64,000 nt of DNA from Piezodorus guildinii (GCA_023052935.1 CM041295.1:168012366-168076365), one strand, 5' to 3'. Positions 43,216 to 56,000 are shown, counted from the stretch's first letter. A program made the numbers and translations. The notes: generated by a model not told the origin, from the sequence alone.

Positions 43216-45594
43216 CATAAACTGGCCATACGCGTTACGAGAAAATATTTATTATTTTTTCATTTTATTATGTCCAGATCTCAATAGGGGAAATGACAAG
43301 TCCTGTAAATTAGAAGTCCCATCATATCTAACTTCTGATGAGACTCGACGTAACATAAAAACTATATTGAAGGTGTATGATAGATAATAGAGAGTCTAAT
43401 TGGGAGTTTGTAATGATTTTTTTAATTCCGCCAAGTTTCATTTTTCGCTTTCATCCCTAAAATAAAACTCACATGATTTAGCCGCAATCTTGACAGAATA
43501 CTATTCAAACTGACTCTCAATTGGTCTTAACTATATATTTATTGGACCTAATGCATAAATATAACATAATATTGCAATAGTGGCCTGAGATTCACTCACG
43601 CGACATTTACAGAAAAACAAAATCTTAGATACGCAAAATAAAATAAAATACATATAATGAAAAAGTAAAATAACCTCTTAAACAGAATATTTGCAATGAG
43701 TATTGGGGACTCGGAAGCAGCCCCCACTCCTCTCCTTATAGTAGTACTCAAGCTTTCCCACCTCTCACCTACATCCCTGGTATTGATATCCAGTGGAGGC
43801 TGAGTATAAGCGCAGAAAAGCGATATCCGCTGATACTCCGTAGTTGTCTGGAGAATTCTTATCAACCATTACTAAAAATCCAAAATAAAAATTGACATAA
43901 CGTACGAGTGCCACTGCCCTTTCAAACTTATGATGTTATGATGTGTAAAATAAATGTAAGATGTTGGTGAAATTATGGGGAGCATTAGCTATTAAGGACT
44001 TTAGTTTGAAAGTAAAGGATTTTTTAGTACTTTTAAATATATTAAAATTACAAAGCAATGTACAACGTAGGATTTAAAGAATAATGGATCGACTCAACTG
44101 TACCTGGTAAATAATTAAAGTAATTGAATAGTGGCTACTGCAGTCGGCTTGTGTTGAACCAATGATTTTGCAGGTTTAGGTATTGGATGATTTGAGTGAA
44201 GGTAGTTATGTTCCTATGAAAAGATGTTGCAAGTATCAAAATCTAACACCGGGGGTATTCCAATGCGTAGCAATAATTTTTAAGTGTGGTCTACAACATC
44301 CACTGCTTATTTGGTATAGCATTGGTGTTCTTATTAGTGAAAACCGAGTCATATAATTCACTATTCAAATTCATCCTTGGAATCGCGATAGAGAAGTCAA
44401 TAAAGTACATGTTTATTATCTAAGGCCTGGGGCGTTCCAGGGGACTTTTGATAATAATAAAATAAATAATTGATGGGCTGGGTTTTGAATGATTAGTGGA
44501 CTGTATGGATGAATGGTTTATATTTGTTGCTATTACTACATATGGTATGGAGGGGTTAGTTTTCTTATTCTATTGTACACATCTGTATTTTCTAGTTGGT
44601 TCCTCTTCCCCTTCGTCCTCTTCCTTCTCGGCCCATGGTTAGGCCGGCTCCTATGAATTGCTCCTCCATGATGAAGTAATTATTAATGGAATGATGTAAT
44701 GAAAAATATCTTACACTGTTGGGAACATGTGCTCATTTCACTACCAGTCTCTGACTCCAATTCTCACTTGCCTGGGGGTCTTGCCAATACATGCCAATTT
44801 TGGTAGAGGGTCCCTTCCTCTGGCTGCCCCTAGATAGCGTTGTGACGACAGTAATTATGCCAGTGTCTGCTAGGTGGCAGTAATATAAGTGTTAAGGACC
44901 CTGTTCCCTTAACAGTACAACTCACAGAGAAATGGTCTTATTTCTTTATGAATCCGTGGGAATAATCGCCAAAAGGCAGTAATTAAGAGGGAGAGATAAG
45001 ATGTTTCCATTCATTGGAATATGTATGCGAGTCCAACTTTCTTCTTCGTCGGAACGTTCTTTCTCGGATGAGCCAATATTTAAGATGCCGAAAACAAACA
45101 CTTAATTATATACTAGCTCTTGATAGTTTATTGCAGTCACAAAACACTTGATGTTTCGATTACGTCCAGCTTTATATTTCGAGAACTATTAGCGTATGTA
45201 AGGAGAGCATGTCGTGTCGCACACCACCTCTGGTGCGTACATATTACAGACGCACTTGTTATGTAAACGTATCTTAAATCATGCATGTTGTGTAATGATA
45301 TCTTCACTCCCAGTCATTAATATGGATCAAAAAATAATGTAGCTATTAAAAAGAATAAATTAATATTAAAAACCCTTGTATTTATTGAACATAATATATA
45401 TCAACAGTGAATAAACTTACTTTTTCAGGGATATGTATAACCAAAAACAAAACATTTTAAATTTTTAGTCTTTTTAAATATCATTTTGTACTTTTTTATT
45501 AGCAAATAGTATTCATTCTTTCATTCATATCAGTTTTGCCCTTATGGACAGTGTTTGAACTGGAATATCTCACGATAACATAATTTTCACTTCT
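43216..45594. other. No recognised gene
   Basis: AT-rich sequence. A minus-strand 89-codon ORF at 43596-43865 is unrecognised. A segment near 45040-45230 reads on the minus strand with 'aataaact' and 'ttggctcatccgagaaag', weakly like an LTR edge. No coding domains are seen. Confidence 0.4.
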
Positions 45595-46120
45595 TTGCCT
45601 TCTACCCAAAATCTCTTCATCATTTGCCCCGTCCACGCTGCCCCTGCCTTCCTCTTCTCATCTACCATACGTTTTGTGTTCCTAATTTCGTTCCCGAATT
45701 CCCATCTTTCTCTTTTCATTTGTTCATTGATCCTCAACTGCTTTAAGTCTTCTATATTTCATTATACCAATTTGTTTTTTGGCTTGAACGGTTTACTACA
45801 TCCAAGATTCTTATTGTAAGTCTGGGCTTGTCCATTCTCAGTACGTGCTCGTGGAAACTTAGTCTGCGTTTTCTGATCTTGTCTGTGAGCCTGTCATTGT
45901 GGTGGTATAGCTCATTGGCAGGTCTTTTCACCCAGTATCTTAGCCCAAATATTTTCCTGAAAATTTCAAGTTCTTTTGTTTCTGTTTCTACGTGTATGAT
46001 GCCTGATCCTCCAATTGTGATATTTTCTGACGCATACAGTGCTCTTGGTAATACGGCTGGTTTGTAGTGTCTAAGTGTGGCCGGCCTTGATATGCTTTTC
46101 TTATTGTAAAGAGAACAAAT
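45595..46120 (-). pseudogene. LINE C-terminal fragment (RTE-like)
   Basis: On the minus strand the translation includes 'TKELEIFRKIFGLRYWVKRP', 'DRLTDKIRKRRLSFHEHVLR' and 'MDKPRLTIRILD'. A conserved 'IRKRRL-x-x-x-x-HVLRM' segment is typical of the C-terminus of RTE-type and related LINE reverse transcriptases. Stops and frame changes follow toward 45595. It is a different family from the RTE-like element at 59706-62219, because the sequence before the motif does not continue it. Confidence 0.6.
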
Positions 46121-46224
46121 AGTATTTTTTGTTTATTCTTAACTAACATATCCGTTAATTTTTGTATGTATTGGAATAAAGAATATGGTACCTATGTAGC
46201 TATTTATAAATACCATATAGATTA

Positions 46225-46490
46225 GAGTAGTGGCCGACATAACAGTAGTATTCTATTCCCATGATCGCTGGTCCGAACCCGGCAGCTGGATGTTTAATGT
46301 AGGTAAAAATCATTTGTTATGCCGTACTTCGGAGAGGAGGTAAAATGGTGATCCCGAGGCTATGCGATGTCAGGCACACGTTAAAGTTCCTTATCCTAAT
46401 TAAACAAAAGTTAGGGTTCCCACTGTTAGCACAAAAGTAACACAGGCACAGTAGCATAAAAGTGACATTGAGTTAGTAAACAAACACAGC
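46225..46490 (+). mobile_element. tRNA-derived SINE (SINE-3), copy 1
   Basis: The head is decayed ('cgctggtccgaaccc' as B-box). The body shares 'gttatgccgtacttcggaga', 'gtgatcccgaggctatgcga' and 'ttccttatcctaattaaac' with the copies at 48427-48711 and 52001-52285. It ends in an A-rich 'taaacaaacaca' tail. Confidence 0.7.
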
Positions 46491-47869
46491 TTGGTTAATA
46501 TAAAACAACAAGAGCCTTTTCTATAGCTGTGAGATTCCATTTTTGTCATTATATATATTTAATATATAAGTAAATGAAAGTAAAAAAATAAAGAACCGTA
46601 GTCAAGATGGAGGAAAATAAAGGTGAAGTGAAGGAATTAAAAGGAGCAATGGGTTAGGGTCGTTTGGGAAATATTGTAATCCAAGAAAGGTGGTGATTAC
46701 AAATTAATCTAAGGTTGCTAACATGGATATGGAAGTGCATCGAGGTAGAGCAAGAAATAATGTGAAAGGAAATTAAAGTGCTTGGAACCGATAAGGATGG
46801 CCTTGGGTTTTTTTTATCTCTATCCATATATTAATGTATTCGTACAGTATTGCATACTTTTCATGCTTTATTATTATTTATTTATAATATCATATATATT
46901 AAAACTGTATATATTAATTTCAATGGTGGAAATGTTTCACGTAGTATTTGTGAATAACAACTTATCGGCAAAATACTAAGCCCTTGATAACGTTTGAAAA
47001 ATTCATCTTTTAAGTATCATAGTTGAGTTACTTTCGTCACTTGCTGTCCATGGATTGATTTATTATTATATGTAATATTACGTCTAGTATTTCTATATAT
47101 CTTTATTTCATTGTGGGGTACGTTTAAGGTTGCATAAGCCCATAAGAAAAACATAAGCAATAAAAACAAAATGGTCAGAGCAATTTTATTAAATTCAAGA
47201 TTGCCCTTTCATAACATCTTGATGTTGAGTCTTAAATTTATAACCAGGACAACTAAAAAATTTAGTATTTAATATTATGATAAATAAAATCATATTCTTC
47301 ACAATTCCATAGAGCTGTAAACTTAACTTGTTCCATCTTTTTTTTTCTCAAATTGTTAACTTACCGATAGGTTTAGGTTACTGGGCATTGACTTGAGTTC
47401 CTCATTGGGACATTTTCCAATTCCTCAGCAAAAACGACGAATGAGGAAAGCTTTTCCCATTGTTGTCAGGTAGCCGCCTGCTAATATTCAGATCTTCATT
47501 GTCTGCAAGAAAATTCAACAACTCCGTGGAGAATCGCTTGCCTTCTTTTTTGTTTACTGTTTCCGTATACCTGAGGCGGAGGACCATTTTCTCTTCCCTA
47601 AACTTTTTTTTTTTTTTTTTTGTGTTTTTGGAACAATGGTTTAAGTTTCCAGCTTTAATGACTTGAAGGAAAAGTTATTGAGCCCTTGTGATGGGGAATT
47701 GATTATTGCTTCTTCATTAGAGTCCCCAGGTATAGACATCATTCATATATTTATTATTGTTTTAAATATATTAAAATATACGAAAAAAAGAAATATTTTC
47801 ATCTATTAATATGAAGTAGATTATACTTATAGACATCCTAAAAGAAATATTACAACTTTGTATATAAGT
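46491..47869. other. No recognised gene
   Basis: AT-rich. A minus-strand 61-codon ORF at 47402-47587 (MVLRLRYTETVNKKEGKRFS) lies in a somewhat GC-richer stretch but is not recognised. A T-tract lies at about 47606-47622. Confidence 0.4.
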
Positions 47870-48290
47870 TAAAATTACTTTATTTAATCTATACCTTCCC
47901 AACGTTGCCTACATTACTATTCTTATGATCTGAAAAAAATTTACCTCAACAAATATTTCTTCTCATTTCTCCTTTAGTTGGTTATCGAATACGTTCAAAT
48001 TGTATTTTATCAATACTAACAACATAAAAAAGTTAATTTTTTCGAATCTACAAAATGTCAGACTATTTCAATAAGAATGAAATATACATTATTTCAATGC
48101 CCATTAAATTTTGCATTGATACAGCGTGTTTAATGAAAATCATTAGAGGCGTTTTTCAGAAAATCGTAAAAAGGTGCCTATCCACTATACCATTATAAAG
48201 TAGCCCTCCTATTTTGCTGAATCCGTTGAAAAATATATTGTAACTTCTCAGGGACATAACTCTTTTAACTATGAAATATCACTTTTATAC
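47870..48290 (+). repeat. Module X copy
   Basis: 'tttcgaatctacaaaatgtc', 'agactatttcaataagaatg' and 'aggcgtttttcagaaaatcg' align to 26430-26590 and 9720-9990. The 3' part has degenerated. Confidence 0.5.
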
Positions 48291-48426
48291 AAGTTGTCCT
48301 TTTCGACTTTAAAACATGTATTTCCAGTCAGTTATATGTGTATATATATTAATAAGTGAAAATAATACTACCATCAAACATGACGGAAGGCACAACATAA
48401 TAGTATACCATTTAAATAAAAATTAA

Positions 48427-48711
48427 TGGGGTTACCTGGAGCAGGGTGGTTAGCATAACAGCCTCCTATGCCAAAGGGGCCAGATTCAAACCCGCAGGTA
48501 GCCCTAGGATTTTTAATGGGAGTAAAAAATCCTTAGTTATGCCGTCCTTCGGAGGGGATGTTAAAAGGTGGTCCCGAGCCTGTGCGATGTCAGGTACTCG
48601 ATAAAGATCCCTATCCTAATTAAACCTGGATAGGCAAAATTTAGGACTCCCGCTGTAGCATCGTCTGATTAGCCACATCAGCATAAAGTGACGTTAAATA
48701 AATAAACAAAC
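48427..48711 (+). mobile_element. SINE-3, complete copy with target-site duplication
   Basis: The head has 'gtggttagcataacagcc' (A-box region) and 'gattcaaaccc' (B-box). The body has 'gttatgccgtccttcggagg' and 'gtggtcccgagcctgtgcga'. The tail is 'taaataaataaacaaac'. Flanks are 'aataaaaattaa' (48415-48426) and 'aataaaaatgaa' (48712-48723). The related block at 7293-7304 has the unoccupied site, in complement, with this 12-mer only once. Confidence 0.85.
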
Positions 48712-48734
48712 AATAAAAATGAAATTCAACAAGG

Positions 48735-48886
48735 GTTCAATGCATAAGCAGCGGGGTAGTTCAGTTGTAGGGCGATGGACTACTGTTCTTCAGATCCCGG
48801 CAGGGAAATTATTTATTCTGTTATTTAAGCTGTGAGGTGATCCTGGGATATGGAGACCCTCATGGAGTACACTCAGTCTTTCTAAA
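48735..48886 (+). mobile_element. SINE-2-like copy, 3' truncated
   Basis: 'ggtagttcagttgtagggcg', 'atggactactgttcttcaga' and 'gagtacactcagtctttcta' correspond to SINE-2 head and body. The A-box is preserved and the B-box partly deleted ('gatcccggcag'). It is cut by the MITE that follows. Confidence 0.5.
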
Positions 48887-48887
48887 G

Positions 48888-49552
48888 TTAGTAGGGGAGA
48901 AGTAGCATGAAGAAACCAGTTTACTAAACCGACCAGAAATGATAATTTTTATGAACGACGAAAGAAATGACGGTTTTTTATTTCATAATTATTCTTTATT
49001 TTCTTAAGTAGGTTATTCCGTACAGAAAAAAAAAGTCAACGAAATATTCATTTTTAAAAGATGTGTCTTTTAGCTCTTTAAAAAAAAAATCGGTATTGAA
49101 AGAGCTACTAAAAGTTGAGAATTTCGCTCTACAAATGCTGCTCCCTCAAGACCTATTCACCCGGCTCTTTCATGACTTGTTTTTGAAATAAATATAATCT
49201 ACAAAATAACGATAATATCAAAACTTTAGCGGCTCAGTTGTTATGAAGCTTAAAGGCCAAATGTAGGTACAAACCCAATATACAATCTTTTTACCTATTT
49301 TTTTTTACAATAAAATACTAAAAAACAACTTAAATGAAGCAAATTACTTACTTTTTAGTGCCAACAACTTTGACTCGATGTAGCAGTGTCCGTTGGTTAT
49401 GGCAAACTTTTAAATATTTGTGGGTGACGGAGAATCAGTGCTAACACTTAAAAATAAAATCGTCAACCGAATTCGTTTCAAAACTATCAAAATAATCTAA
49501 GTAGCTCTTTCAAAACCTGGCTCTTTCATGCCACTTCTCCCTAATCTGAAAA
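48888..49552. mobile_element. MITE with about 28-bp terminal inverted repeats
   Basis: The left end 'aggggagaagtagcatgaag' (about 48892) pairs with the right end, read inward, 'agggagaagtggcatgaaag' (to about 49549). The match continues inward as 'aaaccag' versus 'agccag'. The interior is AT-rich and non-coding. It sits inside the repeat block that is uninterrupted at 6797-7366. The superfamily is uncertain because no clear target-site duplication is visible. Confidence 0.65.
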
Positions 49553-50110
49553 TTGAGAAAACCTGAGATTAAAGGTTATCACCTCCTTGTACATCCGCTT
49601 GCCGTACAATACCATCCTATTTAAGTACTGACCCTAAAACCTTTCAGCGGTAAAGAATGTGTTTTTAATTGGTGTTAACTGCATAAACATAAAACTGAGT
49701 TTCACCCACGAGAAATAGTGGGTTCTCTCATTTTAAATTTCTCTCAATTTTCTCATATTACTCCTTACAAGTGCTTCCAATTTGTGAAAACACAAGGAGA
49801 ACAATTAGTCAAGTATTAAGTCGAGCCGCCTTTATACGTTATAACCCCTATCCCAAGGGCTTTTCCGTTATGATTTCACTTCATATCCATTAACTGCTGT
49901 CAACTCTGTTACAAGAAATGGCTCTCATCAAGTTGAAATCTCTTGCTGGGACTATAATTATTCAAGTAGTAAATCTAGCATTTACATCCTGCAAACTGCC
50001 TTTTTACGTAAACACCCCAATTCTAACCCATTTTCCTCTATAGTTTCACTTCATATCCGTTAACGGATGTCAACTCCGTTACAATAAATGGTTTTCATTC
50101 TTCGTATTTA

Positions 50111-52000
50111 AATCCGTATTATTATTTCATTCTGGTGGTTGTTATTATTTGATTTCTTATTTCCCTTATTATTCCTGCAACTGATTATCAATAGGAGTTA
50201 TTTTTCTTACCACGGTGGAAAAAAATGGGAAACGAAACTAAATATACATTTCCAGATTTCCGAACGACAAAGGTCACAAAGAAATAGTGAAATCACGACT
50301 CTAAAATATAATGGGGCTTTTCTCGACCGAGAGAAAGTTGATTCCGCTTTCTGTGACCTGTCAAAATTGTTGGTTGACTGAGTGGTTGCTCTGTAGTAGA
50401 TTAGACAATATCTAATGACTACTTCTAATGGTACCTTATGGAAGTACTGTCAGCCTAGGACAGGTCACGGAACACCTTACTAGAAATGCAGGACGGAGGT
50501 CCTACCTTCTTCCATGTCCCGCTTGTCGCTTCCATCCTCATCACTGGTTTAGCCTGCGGGAGCTCGTAAAATAAGGAATTAGAAATATAGGTGTGCTTAA
50601 TGTCTCTTTTTACTTCTAAGCAAGTAGAGCCTCCGCTGGCTCTACATATACCCCTATATATATACATACGAATGCGCAGACAATTATTTAGGAATGATCA
50701 TAGGAATGAACATCTATTCTTTCTCATATTGTAAAAAAAAAAAAAAAAATACTTATAATAATTATGAATTTCTGAAAATAATCAATATATAGAATACTTG
50801 AAATATTTTTGTGTACACTTCGTTATTCTAACTATAATTTTGTACTTCATATATATTTTTACTTTTGTTTTTCATCAAACAATTTTTATTGAGTGATGTT
50901 ACACTTTCCTAATTAGGACATTTATATTAGTGATCAAGTACAACGTTCATACAATATTTACAAAAAACAAATAATTTTTTTTTTTAATCTAAAGCAAAAA
51001 GAAATACCTTTATGGAGGAAGCTGAGTGGAATCCTTAATATCTATCCCATAGGCCCGATTATGGTACTATAAACTAGATTTTGTAGTAAATTGGAACCTT
51101 TGTCCAGTCAGTTAAGTCTTTTCAGTTTACAAACATCGTTGAATTTTTTCCGTCTTAAATGTGGATATTGTATGGCATGAAATGATGAGAAGAATTTATT
51201 CTTTATGAAAATAGAATAGAATAGAATATAGAATAGAATATACTTTTATTGCAATCGGAGATTTCCCCATACAATAGGAGTGTGTACATAAATCATATTT
51301 GTTATATACTGTTTTCAACTTTTTGGTGTAACAAACTAAAGAAAACATATATATACTTAATGAAAATATACGTAGATTTAAATTAATATGTGTTGTTATT
51401 TTACAAGTTCTTTTTTCTACGCAATCACATTAAAGATAATTTTTTTTTTGTTCTTCTTTTATTTATATTACATTTATTTATTTTGTTTTAGGTAAGTAAG
51501 GAGGAACGATTTGTTGAATCCTTTGACTTAAAAACAGTAAGTGCATTATTAATCATAGGAACGAAGACCTATGTTTATGTTCCTCTATAAATTATTCTTT
51601 CGTATCTAAAATTTCCTATCTACTGAAGAGGCGAAAAGTCCTCTTCTTAATGAAATTTTTTTCAACTTGTTTATTTTAATACTTCTTCACTCAAACTAGC
51701 ACACAAATTAAGCACATATATTAGAAGTTATATTATTCAATAATAGAAAACGTCATTATAGGAAGACATTAAATGTTACCTTGTCTCGTAATGAAAGACA
51801 TCATTACATGCTTGTTTTTTTTACAACACACTAATTCATAATTCATACATCATAATAAAAAAAAAAATGTTTATGCCAAGATTCTACAATCTATAGTTCC
51901 TAAAATTAAAATAAATGTGGGCCTTTTTTCCCTGAAACACTTGCGAAATTTCTAAGCCTCAATATTTATTAATAATTTTTTTAGGTTAACTCATTCTGGG
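50111..52000. other. No recognised gene; LINE-tail-like repeat
   Basis: AT-rich. An 80-codon ORF at 50139-50381 has a hydrophobic start but no known domain. A minus-strand 70-codon ORF at 50455-50667 is unrecognised. A pentamer repeat of the GAATA type at about 51210-51240 resembles the antisense of a LINE 3' tail. 'caatttttattgagtgatgt' near 50880 resembles 14241-14260. Confidence 0.4.
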
Positions 52001-52285
52001 CCACCTTTAGTGTAGTGGTTGGCATAAGAGCCTTCTATTCCCAAGGTCGCTCTCCGGGTTCAAACGAGGCAGATGTCCCTAGGATTTTTTAAAGGGAGTT
52101 AAAATTCTTCTTCCGAGAGGCAGTAAAATGGTGGTCCCGAGCTTGTGTGAAGGCAGGTACTCGTTAAAGATCCCTATCCTAATTAAAGGTGGACAGGCAA
52201 AATTAAAGACTCCAACTGTAGCATCGTCCGATTTGCCTCAGTATCATAAAAGTGACGTCAAAAACAAATGAACAACAATAAAGTT
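52001..52285 (+). mobile_element. SINE-3, copy 3
   Basis: The head has 'gtagtggttggcataagagc' and B-box 'gggttcaaacg'. The body has 'gtggtcccgagcttgtgtga', 'gatccctatcctaattaaag' and 'cgtccgatttgcctcagtat'. The tail is A-rich ('aacaaatgaacaacaataaa'). Confidence 0.75.
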
Positions 52286-52563
52286 GACTCTTTTAAAAAA
52301 TGTTTTAATTCGAAAACTTAAAAAATCGTTAAGACAAACTTAATTCAATAAAAGTGATTTATATTAAACATTTATTTTCAAATGACTATATCCAATCAAA
52401 GAACAAATATAAACTTCCTGTAATATATAATGTTATCCATTATGATATTATATCTAAGTTACCAAACCCCACTGTTAATACTTCTATTAAGCAAAAGCAA
52501 AATAAATTCAATAGCTATTTTTAAAGAAACCATGTTTGTACTTGCAGAATAAAATTGTTCTTT

Positions 52564-52599
52564 GCACCAGAAGGTGGCATTATAGCCGAAACTTTGTGC
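52564..52599 (+). ncRNA. Hammerhead-like core (Penelope-type terminus)
   Basis: 'gcaccagaaggtggcattat' followed by 'agccgaaactttgtgc'. It has a GGC/GCC stem II, an intact 'gaaac' box and flanking 'gcac'/'gtgc' that can pair. The first core box is CCAGAAG where CUGANGA is expected. Confidence 0.4.
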
Positions 52600-53080
52600 A
52601 TTACAATTGAATAGAATAGTGGTCAAGTCAATTTCAGCCTTCGACTTTATAAAAAAACTTAATTTATTACGGAAAATATTATTAAGTTCCTACTCCCCAT
52701 GGGGTAAAAAAGCTATGTATTAAATTATTAGACGATTTAAGTAAATAAGTCAATAAATATATTATTAGCAAGTGAAAGCTGTATAATAATGATAAAGGCA
52801 AGCAAGACCCAGACTCAGGACTATAAACTAATCAGTTTACTGACGCTTTTGAATAACAAGCGTCACATTATTCCTTTCTTTTAGTATTTTACATGATAAA
52901 TACATTTTAATTGCCACCTGACCTTAAAACCTATTTTTTATTATTATTCCCACCATTAATTAAGTAATATATTTTTGATCAATAATGGTTCTACCGTTAT
53001 TGAAAACGAAATAATTATAGATGTGTAATAAATTAAAAGCATATCTAAAATAAAAGATTGCTTATTGATAATGATTTGAG
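52600..53080. other. AT-rich sequence before the 40-bp array
   Basis: No gene recognised. Repeat units begin abruptly at 53081. Confidence 0.55.
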
Positions 53081-56000
53081 GTTGTAAGATATAGGTTCCA
53101 TAGTAAAATAGCAATACAAGGTTGTAAGATATAGGTTCCATAGTAAAATAGCAATACAAGGTTGTAAGATATAGGTTCCATAGTAAAATAGCAATACAAG
53201 GTTGTAAGATATAGGTTCCATAGTAAAATAGCAATACAAGGTTGTAAGATTTAGGTTCCATAGTAAAATAGCAATACAAGGTTGTAAGATATAGGTTCCA
53301 TAGTAAAATAGCAATACAAGGTTGTTAGATATAGGTTCCATAGTAAAATAGCAATACAAGGTTGTAAGATATAGGTTCCATAGTAAAATAGCAATACAAG
53401 GTTGTAAGATATAGGTTCCATAGTAAAATAGCAATACAAGGTTGTAAGATATAGGTTCCATTGTTAAATAGCAATACAAGGTTGTAAGATATAGGTTCCA
53501 TAGTAAAATAGCAATACAAGGTTGTAAGATATAGGTTCCATAGTAAAATAGCAATACAAGGTTGTAAGATATAGGTTCCATAGTAAAATAGCAATACAAG
53601 GTTGTTAGATATAGGTTCCATAGTAAAATAGCAATACACGGTTGAAGATATAGGTTCCATAGTAAAATAGCAATACAAGGTTGTAAGATATAGGTTCCAT
53701 AGTAAAAAAGCAATACAAGGTTGTTAGATATAGGTTCCATAGTAAAATAGCAATACAAGGTTGTAAGATATAGGTTCCATAGTAAAATAGCAATACAAGG
53801 TTGTAAGATATAGGTTCCATAGTAAAATAGCAATACAAGGTTGTTAGATATAGGTTCCATAGTAAAATAGCAATACAAGGTTGTAAGATATAGGTTCCAT
53901 AGTAAAATAGCAATAATAGGTTGTTAGATATAGGTTCCATAGTAAAATAGCAATACAAGGTTGTAAGATATAGGTTCCATAGTAAAATAGCAATACAAGG
54001 TTGTTAGATATAGGTTCCATAGTAAAATAGCAATACAAGGTTGTAAGATATAGGTTCCATAGTAAAATAGCAATACAAGGTTGTTAGATATAGGTTCCAT
54101 AGTAAAATAGCAATACAAGGTTGTAAGATATAGGTTCCATAGTAAAATAGCAAAACAAGGTTGTAAGATATATGTTCCAAAGTAAAATAGCAATACAAGG
54201 TTGTTAGATATAGGTTCCATAGTAAAATAGCAATACAAGGTTGTAAGATATAGGTTCCATAGTAAAATAGCAATACAAGGTTGTAAGATATAGGTTCCAT
54301 AGTAAAATAGCAATACAAGGTTGTAAGATATAGGTTCCATAGTAAAATAGCAATACAAGGTTGTAAGATATAGGTTCCATAGTAAAATAGCAATACAAGG
54401 TTGTAAGATATAGGTTCCATAGTAAAATAGCAATACAAGGTTGTTAGATATAGGTTCCATAGTAAAATAGCAATACAAGGTTGTAAGATATAGGTTCCAT
54501 AGTAAAATAGCAATACAAGGTTGTAAGATATAGGGTTCCATAGTAAAATAGCAATACAAGGTTGTTAGATATAGGTTCCATAGTAAAATAGCAATACAAG
54601 GTTGTTATATATAGGTTCCATAGTAAAATAGCAATACAAGGTTGTAAGATATAGGTTCCATAGTAAAATAGCAATACAAGGTTGTAAGATATAGGTTCCA
54701 TAGTAAAATAGCAATACAAGGTTGTAAAATATAGGTTCCATAGTAAAATAGCAATACAAGGTTGTAAGATATAGGTTCCATAGTAAAATAGCAATACAAG
54801 GTTGTTAAGATATAGGTTCCATAGTAAAATAGCAATACAAGGTTGTAAGATATAGGTTCCATAGTAAAATAGCAATACAAGGTTGTAAGATATAGGTTCC
54901 ATAGTAAAATAGCAATACAAGGTTGTAAGATATAGGTTCCATAGTAAAATAGCAATACAAGGTTGTAATGATATAGGTTCCATAGTAAAATAGCAATACA
55001 AGGTTGTAAGATATAGGTTCCATAGTAAAATAGCAATACAAGGTTGTAAGATATAGGTTCCATAGTAAAATAGCAATACAAGGTTGTAAGATATAGGTTC
55101 CATAGTAAAATAGCAATACAAGGTTGTAAGATATAGGTTCCATAGTAAAATAGCAATACAAGGTTGTAAGATATAGGTTCCATAGTAAAATAGCAATACA
55201 AGGTTGTAAGATATAGGTTCCATAGTAAAATAGCAATACAAGGTTGTAAGATATAGGTTCCATAGTAAAATAGCAATACAAGGTTGTAAGATATAGGTTC
55301 CATAGTAAAATAGCAATACAAGGTTGTAAGATATAGGTTCCATAGTAAAATAGCAATACAAGGTTGTAAGATATAGGTTCCATAGTAAAATAGCAATACA
55401 AGGTTGTAAGATATAGGTTCCATAGTAAAATAGCAATACAAGGTTGTAAGATATAGGTTCCATAGTAAAATAGCAATACAAGGTTGTAAGATATAGGTTC
55501 CATAGTAAAATAGCAATACAAGGTTGTAAGATATAGGTTCCATAGTAAAATAGCAATACAAGGTTGTAAGATATAGGTTCCATAGTTAATAATTAGCATA
55601 TACCAAGGTTGTAAGATATAGGTTCCATAGTAAAATAGCAATACAAGGTTGTAAGATATAGGTTCCATAGTAAAATAGCAATACAAGGTTGTAAGATATA
55701 GGTTCCAAGTAAAATCAACAAGGTTGTAAGATATAGGTTCCATAGTAAAATACAATACAAGGTTGTAAGATATAGGTTCCATAGTAAAATAGCAATACAA
55801 GGTTAGTAGCATGATAGAATAGTTATAGTAAAATAGCAATACAAGTTGTAAGATATAGTTCCATATAAAATAGCAATACAAGGTTGTAGATATAGTTCAT
55901 AGTAAAATAGCAATACAAGGTTGTAAGATATAGGTTCCATAGTAAAATAGCAATACAAGGTTGTAAGATATAGTTCCATAGTAAAATAGCAATACAAGGT

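Larger units (their letters stand above)
48340..49960 (-). repeat. Dispersed repeat block, inverted partner of 6797-7366
   Basis: Segments 48340-48426, 48712-48860 and 49565-49950 are the reverse complement of consecutive parts of 6797-7366. Two insertions separate them: a SINE-3 (48427-48711) and a region of SINE-2 tail plus MITE (48861-49564). A further partial copy of the distal end is at 50040-50110. Confidence 0.7.

Noticed and set aside
50139..50381. Small secreted protein candidate (80 codons, hydrophobic start)
   Set aside because: No cleavage-site pattern, cysteine framework or homologue is evident, and AT-rich DNA readily yields such ORFs.
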